Below are positions 28,050 to 39,296 of a stretch of 64,000 nt of DNA, one piece after another; within the stretch, counting starts at the first letter, position 1, and each line of letters opens with the position of its first letter. The DNA comes from Actinostola sp. cb2023 (lineage: Eukaryota > Cnidaria > Anthozoa > Actiniaria > Actinostolidae). The stretch covers positions 124,001-188,000 of the forward strand of contig JAUJYZ010001222.1 of NCBI GenBank assembly GCA_033675265.1. Reading direction: 5' to 3'. A model generated the notes under the pieces. That model was given only the letters and a program-made list of their open reading frames with translations, did not search any database and had not been told where the DNA came from. A program made the position numbers and the translations under genes.

Positions 28050-31000
28050 ATGGAGCTTTCTAGTTTGGTGACAGAAGGACTCGGCCTATGCGGAGAGTCG
28101 TCCAGAGTTGGAGATCGGAGTTTTAGGGTTCTTGTTGGACTGGTTTTTGACATTCTACTGAAACGTAAAGATGAACATGCACTTTCAGGTATAAACTTTG
28201 ACTTCTTGCAAAGAAAGGAAATACATCTTGCTGGAGCTATAGGCTTGCTTACTAACGACTTACATGTACTGTAGCTCTGCATCAATTTACTGCTTACTGC
28301 CTTACAGAACATAGACACATAATTTCATTTGTAAATTACATGTAAGCTAAATGCATTTCACATTTAAGCTTAAATGTCAATATTTTCTGTTTGTTTTAGA
28401 AAGCGATGATTTATCAAAAGTTGATGTCCCTTCATTGAAGCAAATGTACACTAGTTTAGTGACACTAGTCTTGGAATCAGTAAAGACAGACTGTGATAAT
28501 GCAACTATAAGGTACACATGCCCAGGTACACTGTACATATACAGTGTATGTTGAAGGATTCTCCATATGATTATGATACACTACGTACATGGTACTCTTA
28601 TTAACCGAGTGCCTGAGGGCCGAACTGTAATTTATGGGCCTTTAGTTTTTTCACTGACTCTACAGTAAATGTATGTGTAGCGTGCGGGCCATAGAAGAAA
28701 AAAACAGGAAATATGCATACATGTACATGTACATGTATCACACTTAAAAACATTAAATTGATGCGTCTTACAATGTATATTTACAGCTCTACTCTAGAAG
28801 ACTGCAAATGGGGAACAGATATAATTGAATATTTTACAAAGGTTTACCAGGTATGTGTACACAGTGTACCTAAATGAACTAACAGTGGAACCGTGCCATC
28901 TCGATCTTTCAAAGGAAACAAAAAATAGGTCGACATAGTGGGAGTTATCCCAGTTCAAATTTAGACTGTGATCAAAGATCATGTCTGTTCCAGTGGCTCA
29001 GCGATTAGAGTGCTTTCTCAAGACTAGTATCCAGGAGGTCACAGCTGGTTTAATTCCCATCTGGGCTCGGTATATTTGCACTTGACGAAACCTTACGAAC
29101 TACTTTGCGATCATGTCTGTTGTTGTTGTTGTTTTTTGTTTTGTTTTTTTTTGTTTTTTTTTGTTTTTTTTTTGTTTTTTTTCAATCAACGTTTATTTTC
29201 GTTACTAGAATATTACATTTTCTTTTTTGTATATGATAATAATAATGATACGTGCATGATATTTTACAATACAATATAGTCTAATATAGCTAGGTTATTT
29301 AAATTACAATGGATTTGAGCTAAAGTATTTAATTATTTTCTCCCATTTAGATGTAAATTGTTTAACTGTTCTAGATTCTACAGCAATGCAATTTTTTACA
29401 GTCAGTTTTTGCTTGAGTAATAGAAATAAGTTGAATGATTTTTGTTCATAGTGTACAGAGTATAAGAAATATTTACTTAGTAGAATTAAATAGTTAAACA
29501 CAATAAATTGATCTTTTAAATTAATGAAGCCATAAATGATATTTTTACATTCAAGTGTAGGAGCTGAATGTTTAAACACCTGGGAATACCATGTTTTCAA
29601 TTCAGACCAGAAATAGACGGCAGCAGGACATTCAACAAAAATATGCAATATACTATGAGGTGAAGATGTATTACAAACAAGACAATTAGGAGAGTCAGTT
29701 ATTTTCATCTTGTACAATAGGTTATTTGTGCATAATACGTTATGTATTATCTTGTATTGAAATACAATAAGTTTTGTTTCTTTAGTAATCTTAAAGGGTA
29801 ACGAATAAATTGCTTGTAGATTATCTTTCTTAAAACCATAACCTAGAATCCGAGGTTCAGCGGTAGGTTTTTTAGTGTAGGCATTCAAGAGTATGTTATA
29901 GGCTTTTTTGCAGGTTATATCAGAAGGTGTAATATTCTTAGTCAATAGTGGCACTTTGGATCTTGGTGCACGTGTCTTTCTTTTTAATCCTAGTTTTCCA
30001 TTCTTTTGGAATGGAGCTCAAAATGCTATAGTATTCGAGAAAGTTACACTTCAATTTGTACTTCTGTACAAAGTTTTCATAGGATAAAAAACCTCCTTTA
30101 GTGTTTAATAGATGTTTTATTTGAAGAACACCCGACTCTTTCCAGTTTTCTTTGTAAATGACTGAGCCATTCTGTAGTATGTTCCTATTGTTCCAAATAA
30201 ATTCTTCTAGGATATCTGTGGAGTTAATTGTTTTATCTCTAAGTTCTTGCCAGGCTGTTAGTGTTTGAGTGTAAAATAATGGTAAATTACTAAGTTTTAA
30301 AAGCCGTACATCGTAATTACATTTAAGTACAAATTCTCCACCGTAGTGTTGCAAAAAATGAAGAGGGATTATCTTCCATATGCTATTTTGGTTTGCTTTT
30401 TCAAATCGCTTTATCCAGGAGGCTTTAAGAGCTTTATCAAAAAGGGTAAAATCAGTCATTTTTAGACCGCCTTGATTTAGATCTGCTGTTAATGTTGACT
30501 TTTTTATTTTTGGAGGTTTTCCTTTCCATATAAACTTAAATATGGTTTTAATATTTACATCTTCTATGAAACTTTTTGGGGTGGCTACTACACTGGAGAT
30601 GAAGATAATCTTTGCGAGTGCTAGAGATTTAACTATTGTAATTCTACCAAGTATTGAAAGGTCACGAATTGACCAAATGTTAAGTAATTTCTTGAGGGCC
30701 GTTAGTTTATCATCAAAGTTCATTTGGTATGTGGCTTGCAGATTATAGGAGAAATTGACTCCTAGTGCGTAAACAGGCACGTCGTTTGGCTCTCGAAAGT
30801 TTAAAATCTTTTCTCGCGAATTTCTCTCGGAACCTAGCCACATTAGCTCACTTTTTGACTCATTTATCTTAAGCCCGGAACAAGTTTTGAACCTGTTCAG
30901 CAAATTCATAAGGTGTTCCACTGATTCTGTATCTTGTACAAACAGGGTAGTATCATCGGCGTATTGTGTGAGTTTTAATTCGTATTTGTTTACTTTAATT

Positions 31001-34000
31001 CCTTTTATTAAGTTAGATTTTCTAATGGCATGACTAAGAAGCTCAATAGCGAGGATGAATAGGGTACCTGACAGGGGACAGCCTTGTCTTACTCCCCTAT
31101 TTAAAGCAAAGAAATCCGACGCGTACCCGTTATTCAATACACAGCTGGAGATGAGTATAGAACAGCTTAACCCATTGTTGTAATATAGGACCGAAATTAA
31201 ATACTTTTAGCGTTTCTTGAATAAACTTCCACTCTAGGGAATCAAAAGCCTTTTCAAAGTCTAAAAATAAAGTCAAGCCTGGAATGTTGTTTTGTTTTGT
31301 GTACTCCATTATGTCTGTGATAAGTCTAATATTTTCCCCTATGAATCTTCCTTTTACGTAACCAGTTTGGCAAGGGTTTATAATATCTTGCAATATTTTT
31401 TCAAATCTAGATGCAATAGCTTTTGTTGCAATTTTATAATCTATGTTCAGTAGGGAAATAGGCCTCCAATTTTTGAGAAAAGAAATATTTTTCTTCTTTT
31501 TAGGAATCAATGTTATGACCCGGCCCTTGCCTTTGTGTTGTTGAAAGACTTCCTTTAGAGAATGCATGATTAAAGCTATTCACTACAAACAAATACAAGT
31601 GTTTCCAAAAGTGATAATAAAATTCCACAGTGAGGCCGTCTGTTCCTGGAGTTTTGTTATTTTTGAATTGTTTTAGCACTCTAAAGCATTCTTCGTGTGT
31701 GAGAGGTTGATCGCAATAATTCTTCTGGTTGTCTGTTAATTTTGGTAAATTTACTTTATCAAAGAACACATTCTCATCGTCTGGGTTGAATGTTGGGCTA
31801 TTAGATTCGTAAAGAGTTTGATAAAATGCTTTGGTTTCTTTAAGAATTTGTTTTGGGTCATTAATTATGGCGTTATTTTCCAGCTGAAGCGAGGTAATGT
31901 GTTTTTTGGTCTGTTGCCTTTTTTCCAAGTTCAAAAAGTATTTATTGTTTCTTTCACCGAATTCACACCAACGAGCTTTACTGCGTATCATCGTGCCTTT
32001 TACTTTGGAGTCTATAAAATCTTGCAATTTGGCTTTGACCGTTTCGTAACGTTCTTTTAATTGATCGCTTGGTTTTTCATTTAGTTTAGTATTAAGCTTG
32101 TTTAATTCTCCTTGCAAATCTTTTTCTTCGTCACGTTTTTTGCGTGCTTTACGTTTAGAGTATTGAATTGTTAGTGAACGAATTTCCATTTTGATCAAAT
32201 CCCATAATAGGGATTTGTCTTCTACATAAATATACTTTTCTTTAAATTTGGGAATTTGTTCTTCAATAAGATTTACATAATTAGAGTCTCTTAGTAATGA
32301 ATTATTAAATTTCCAGAATCCTGGACCTCGCTTCTGATGCGAAGAGAATACCAAAGAGAGTCTGATAGCCGAGTGATCCGAGTGTATGGAAGCGATAATG
32401 TTGCAGTCTTTAATGGAGTTTGCTAAGGTTTTGGAAATTAAAAAGCAATCGAGTCTGCATTGGATTTTCAGGTCAGAATTCCGCCAAGTGTAGCCAGGGA
32501 TTGTTGGATACTTTCTCCTCCATATATCAGTTAAACCGTTTTTTTGCATCAGCGAATTTAAACTATTAATGACTGATTTTTTGTTATTAGTACTATTTCC
32601 ACCTGTTTTGTCTTGTTGCGACAATGCGCAATTAAAGTCTCGGCCTAGGATAATGTTCTCATTAGTGGTCATTTCAAGTGAACTGGAAAGAGTTGCAAAG
32701 AATTCTAATTGATTTGAGATGTTATTTGGAGCGTAAATGTTGATCAATTCAATGTAAATTCTGAAGATTCAATTTCAATTTTTAATATAATGTATCTTCC
32801 GTTCTCGTCTATTTCTAAAGAATTAACTTCGAATTCAAACTTCGGTTGAAAAAGAAACGCAACACCTCGACTGTGTTTAGACCCGTGAGCTGCAAAAATT
32901 TTCCCTCCCCATTCCGTCTCCCATTGTTTAACCGTTTCCGAAGAAGAATACGTTTCTTGAAGAAAAGCGATTTGCATATTCTGTTGATGTAACCAACTGA
33001 ATACTTGTCGTCTCTTTCTGGCTGAGTTTAGGCCTCTAACGTTCAAAGATAGGCATTGAAAATTGGGAGATCTAGATCTGTTATCCATATTTCATTTTTA
33101 CGAAGACAACGATATACATAACTAGCATGTGTGCACTTATTACAACACGGATCGCGAAATATATCAAACAATGATTGAAATAAACATTAAAGTATACGAT
33201 TAATGCAATATTCGGTACAGTGATCGCACATCTCTGTAAAACTATAGGGCTTGGCAGGTACAAAAAGGAATCAAACATACCTGAAGATTAGGGGTTGTAC
33301 ACAGGTTTTACCATAACAGTGTCAACTATTGATTAGTACATGATTGTTTCTTACTACATTATATTTGCGTAGAATTGTAGGTCGTCGGTTTCTTCTCCGT
33401 AGTACGTGCAGCCATCTATTATTAGTCTGTCGACTTTGAAATAGGCCACTTTCTTTTCTTTTTTAGCTGCTTTGAGTACAGGCCATAACTTTTTTCTGAT
33501 TTCAATGATCTCCCGCGGGAAGTCATCGGCAATGCTGATGCCGGAGGAATGATGTATGTTTTTTACATATTGAAACACCTCCTTCTTTTCCTGGAAGAAA
33601 CTAAAGCGTGCAATTATGGGCCGACGATGGTCAGTATTGGTATTTGGTCGAGAGGGTATACGATGAACTCTCTCAAACCTGAAGCTGTCGACCTTTTCTT
33701 TGGGAATTTTCAGTTCTTCTACCAGGGTTTCTTTCAGGGCTTCGAGGGTGTTTTCTTGACGTGCTTGCTGTTGGTTTTCTTTGACTCCAAACAGCATGAG
33801 ATTACTCCTTCTGGTGTAGGCTTCTAGCTTGATATTACGAGCCGTTTGCTTGTCAATTTGCTCTTGGGTGTAGGAAATGGTTCTTTCAAGCGCACGAGTG
33901 TGATTGTTGAGATTTTGGTGTTGTTCTTTTAGGTTCTGCACGTCGCTTTTAAGGGTTTCGATCTCGGCGTTGTTGAATTCTACTGCTTTCGTGAGCTCAA

Positions 34001-37000
34001 TTTTCTCTTTGAACAGTTCTTCAACTTTGGCTTGAAGCTGTACAATTTGTGAAACTAACGGCAGTAGCTTGTCTAGTTTGGCGTTGATCTCGTTCAGTGC
34101 TGCGTTACATTCACATTCGTTGATTTGTGGTAATGGCGACGAAGGTTCTTGCGAAGAGTTTGACTGTTGACGCTCTCTTTTCCTTCTAGGTTTTCTAATA
34201 TTGGAGCTTTCTTTATCATCTAGAGCAAGAGAGTTTTCTGACATGTTGACTAGTAATTTGGCTCTGTTAGATAGTAAAACGTGGACTGTAGACCGTTTAG
34301 AACATCAGAGCGTTGAGAACGACGTCTGTCCCCTTTCAAAATGAATATATTTACAGCTCTACTCTAGAAGACTGCAAATGGGGAACAGATATAATTGAAT
34401 ATTTTACAAAGGTTTACCAGGTATGTGTACACAGTGTACCTAATTCATCTCGATCTTTCAAGGGAAACAAAAAATAGTTTGACATAGTGGGAGTTATCCC
34501 AGTTCAAATTTAGACTGTGATCAAAGATCATGTCTGTTCCAGTGGCTCAGTGGTTAGAGTGCTTTCTCAAGACTATAGTATCCAGGAGGTCACAGCTGGT
34601 TCAATTCCCATCTGGGCTCGGTATATTTGCACTTGACGAAACCTTACGAACTACTTTGCGATCATGTCTGTTGTTGTTGTTGTTGTTGCATGTACAGAGC
34701 TCTAAATTTAATAATATATACTTATTGACTGAGTGGGAGGGCCGGACAGGAAAATATTTGGCTCGGAACGAGCGCAGCGAGGTCCGTGCAAATGACCAAG
34801 GGCCAAATATTTCCTGTACGGCCCGACCTACATTTGTAACTCAGTCAATAAGCATTAATTTTTATCATATGACCCACAGTTTTTTGTTACAAAAAGGGAT
34901 GAAAAAAACTTGTAAAACAAATAAATATAGCGCACGCAAATGATGTAAACATCGAGTAGGGCCTGGACGGGTTTTTCCGGCCCACTCGAGCAAAGCCGTC
35001 CGGCCCCCATCACGTGACTTTTTCCGAAGGTTTTATTAAGAGCGCGCAAGCAGGGCCGTACGGGTCATATATGATAAGTACATTTTGTACACATGTGTAT
35101 AAATGTGAACATTTTGTTATTGTTCTGTTTGATACTAGGAACAGAAACTAGAGATAGAAGCCATGCTTAGCAGGTACTGTAGGTTATTCAATACTCCAGT
35201 TTTGATTTGGTAATTACTGTAAATGCCGCTACATGTATAAACTCCTTTTAAAGCAATGACACATTTGCTCAGTGTTACATGTACGTTTACATGTATGTAC
35301 TAGACTGATTCCATAAGTCACTGTTTTCGCTCCTGTTAGATAGGTGGTCGCTCAACTAGTGACTTATCACGTTTACACTAATATTCTGTTCAAACGAAAA
35401 CGAGGCTCTTGCATTTTAATTAGGTTGTAGATTTCAGCGAAATCTGTTGTTCCCAAAATTCTGAATAACTATTTAAAATATCATTTGAATCTATATACTA
35501 TGAATACAGAGAATGTCTGGACGTTTGAAAAACAATAAAGTTTATAAAGATGTTCGAGAAAAATGACAAGAATATATGCTACTTCGACGGCCCGTGGAAT
35601 TACAGAACACAGATTCACAATCGATTCACAGGACACAAAGAAAGACTGACAAAAAGAAAGCTTTTTCCCCTCCAGCTGTCAAACCAAGTCCAAACCAAAC
35701 GACTCAGAGTTGCAGTATTAGTCGGTGTTTTTATTCGACGTGCGGACCTAGCATCGGCCGTTCAATATTTCGAGTGAATTCCCACAACAAATGCTTTGTA
35801 CGGCGGCCCTAGGAACACTAACGAATGCATATTCCGATTGAATAGAGCCCTCTCAATTGCCTCTCTTCCAAATTCTTTAAAGAAACCCTTTCTTTTCCTT
35901 GCAGAGTTTCACTAAACGTGGTTCACAAAATGGCTTCGGAATGATCTTGGAATAGTTATCGTAACGGAAGTAGTTTAGAGCAATAAGAGCTGTTCTGTGA
36001 TTGGTTCAAATCTTATCAGACCATATAACGAGTGATTTGATTGGAGGTCTCCGTATTTCGAGACAAGAACAAAATCTGATATGATAAATGTGATAAGTCG
36101 GTTGGGTGAGCGACATCAGGATCGACAGAGAGCGAACTGGGACCGACTTATGGAATCAGTCTAATGTATGTACATGTAGCCTCAATTCAGAGAATAATCC
36201 GTGGAATTATATACAAGTTTCTATTGTCCAATGTCAACATTTGCTCACATTCTTGTTGGTATTTATGCATAATTTACATTGAATTGAGGCCAACACTGAG
36301 TAAATGCATGTTTTGTGAAGGACTATGTGTCTAAACAACTCAAAACAAACACAGAGGCCTCATGCATCATTGTTAAATGTACAAAATCGCATTTACTCTG
36401 CTCTTTATAGATGCACCCCTTGTGTCTCTTCTTATCTTATTCTCCCTCAAACTATTTGATACAAGCATACAAATGTACATGTACTAGTAGCTATATACAT
36501 GTACTGGTATATTTAGTCTACTAAGTAAAATACATTCTCATTGGACACAAACACCATGAAGTCCATTTTTCAGTAAATCTGTCAGTAGATATCCAAGTAC
36601 ATGTGCAAGTCATGTACATGTATGTTGTCACTAATGGTATCCTATTATTTCACAGTACTGGTAGTTCCTACCCACATATTGTAGATGTTGATTGGAGACT
36701 GGACTATTACATAAAGGTGTGAAATTGCACTTTACATGTACATGTACATGTAATTAAACAGGACAATACTAGACTGTGAACAGTCTGTCCTTTTCCCTAC
36801 AGAATCAGTTGCGCCGAGTTTCAGTAGACACGGTCGAACGCGCAGAGAATGGGGGTCTCAAACTCGCCCCCATTTTCCATGCATTCGGGTCTACCGAAAC
36901 TTGGTGCAACTGATTCTGGAGGGAAAAGGATGGATTGTTCACAGCCTATTTACAATGCAGTCAAATGTTCACAAAAGATTGTCTATGGGGTCTAAATGAA

Positions 37001-39201
37001 TAAAGAACTGCCATATTATGTATATGTTATTAACACAAAATCAGCTTTATTCTCTTCTATTGTAGCAATTCCTGAATGCATGTACATGTATACTGTACGT
37101 CAAGTACCTTGTACATTATTAGATCATAATGAAACTGTACACACGGCACACACATGGTTCAATGAATAAAAGAGTTTACAATAATTTCTCTTTCAGAATA
37201 ATCACATGGAAAAGGTCAATAAACCAGTGTACCTTATCACTCTAAAGACAGAGGTAAACATACTTTCTTATGAAATGGTTTTCTGTTAGTAAATATTACA
37301 AATTATCAACTCTTTCTAACTAAGCCAGGCACCATTGAACCAACGACGCCTTCTGTCCTGCTTAGTGAAGTGTCTGGAGCATTTAATATGAACAAAAAAG
37401 AATCATGGACCAGACATACTACATGTGTACATGTTAATTATAGATATGTACACGTAGATGTGTATATCTTATAAGAGGGGTGTCTGTCTGTTGACTCAAT
37501 CATGTACATGTATTTTTGTTACTCTGCATTGTTGTTGTTCAAGTTGTCAGTACATTGTAGTTGAGGTGGTTGTTGATGTTGATGATATTTTACTGTTGTT
37601 TTTGAGTTGTTGATGATATGATGTTGATCTTTAAGGTCTGATTCCTACATGTACATTTGTATACTGTAAGTTCTACAGTGTATGGACGGCCTACAAGTAT
37701 GTGTATGGTCCATTACACTGCAATAATTAATAGTGTGTAGCAACCTGAAGACAATTGGCTCATGGTACTACATGTACAATGTACATGTATTTAACAAATT
37801 GCAGATGGTTTTTTCGTTGTCTGTACTCTTATTGACACACACTTGACGTCATAAAATGTTCAAAACTCAAGTGGAATCACGAGCATAGTCCCGAGTGATT
37901 TCACTGCAAAGTTTTGAACATTTTATGACGTCAAGTGTGTGCCAATAAGAGTACAGACAACGATAAAACCATCTGCAAGTTGTTTTTTACAATAACAAAG
38001 TAAAAAAAAACAACATCTAGACTGTTAGCAGTCCCCCTTTTCCCTCCAGACTCAGTCGGACGAGAGAGGAACAATCCCAGACACGCGAGGATTGGGGAGA
38101 GTTCAGGAGGCGGAGAAGGGAGAGGAAAAGAAGGGACTGTGGACAAACCACCCCAACACCAATTATGCATTGCCAACACAACGCAAAATCCCCATTGGTC
38201 AAGTTGCTTTTCAGGACAGCTTTTGAAATGTGTTGAAAAAAGGTGGAACTCTCCCCAATCCTTGCGCGTCCGGGATTGTTTTTCTCTCATTCGACTGAGT
38301 CTGGAGGGAAAAGGGGGACTGTTCAGTCTAAAAAAACATCCAAAAACAAGGAAAAAGTTTGAAAGAATAACTGCTTCAAGTGCACGTTGGCTCCGTGTGC
38401 GAACGATTCGTCATTCTATGTGTCTGTACTCTTATTGACAATGTCTGAGAGCCAATCAGATTGCGAGATTGCACTCTGTTATTGTAAAAAAATGTATCTT
38501 CTAAGAGCTATTGATGCAGGCATTTACAAATCAATTTTTCTCAAAAGTATTTCGCAAAATACAATGTAATGGGAAAAAAAATAACTGTTTATTTAAATGT
38601 CCAATGTGTTATAGCGCTTGGCGCACTAATTGGGGGACACTGTACTCTCACACACACTACCACTACATTCTAATATTCTATACATACAACTTTCAGCTCA
38701 CTAGTTCGTTTTTATTGAGGGAGGAAAACCGGAGTACCGGCTAGAGAAACACCCTTGAAGCAAGGGAGAGAACGAACTGACAAACTCAAATCACATGTGA
38801 TCCCAGGTCGATCCGGGAATCGAACCCGGGACACAGAGGCGACAGACTGAGGCTTTCACCACTCGGCCAGCCTTGCTTCCCTTGCATTCTCTTCCTACAA
38901 CACAACCATTAATCTAAAATAATAATAATAATAAATCTAAATTGTCTGAAACTCATGCAATATTGAAGTATTTCTGTTCATGTAGGAAAGTGGATGTGCT
39001 GCTGGTAAAGATGTACAGTTTTCATGTTCAATGGAGCAACTTCAGGTTGGTGTGTGATGGTTAGACATGGTTCACAAGCATTATACATACATTTGCTGTT
39101 GCAAACAACAATGCTTGTGTATCACACTAACACCTGTTTGTCTGTTTATACAATCCATCTGTGTGCCATCTGTTTGTCTGTCTGTATACCTGTCTATACT
39201 A

Positions 39202-39252
<51 letters not shown>

Positions 39253-39263
39253 GCCTGTGTCTA

Positions 39264-39296
<33 letters not shown>

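Larger units (their letters stand above)
29133..34339 (-). mobile_element. L1/Tx1-like LINE, about 5.2 kb, antisense in COMMD3 intron 3
   Basis: Minus-strand element with an intact ORF1 (34244-33354), an interrupted ORF2 (33088-29304) and an A-rich tail, seen on the plus strand as a T-rich run with interspersed G at 29133-29182. The tail joins the (GTT)n end of a SINE, which fits target-primed reverse transcription from that simple repeat. Gene order, an RRM-type ORF1 and an AP-endonuclease/RT ORF2 with a C-terminal CCHC are typical of the L1/Tx1 group. Confidence 0.9.

Noticed and set aside
29938..33088. Treating the LINE ORF2 frames as separate genes
   Set aside because: They are collinear pieces of one frameshifted endonuclease/reverse transcriptase.
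33081..33278. 65-codon hydrophobic minus-strand frame between LINE ORF1 and ORF2
   Set aside because: It lies in the inter-ORF region, has no ATG-supported family match and is probably chance.
34527..34620. Candidate tRNA gene on the plus strand
   Set aside because: Same reason; it has a GTT-repeat tail and is duplicated with the LINE flank.
38808..38884. Candidate tRNA gene on the minus strand
   Set aside because: A and B boxes are good, but the acceptor stem does not pair and a SINE body follows, so it is a SINE head.
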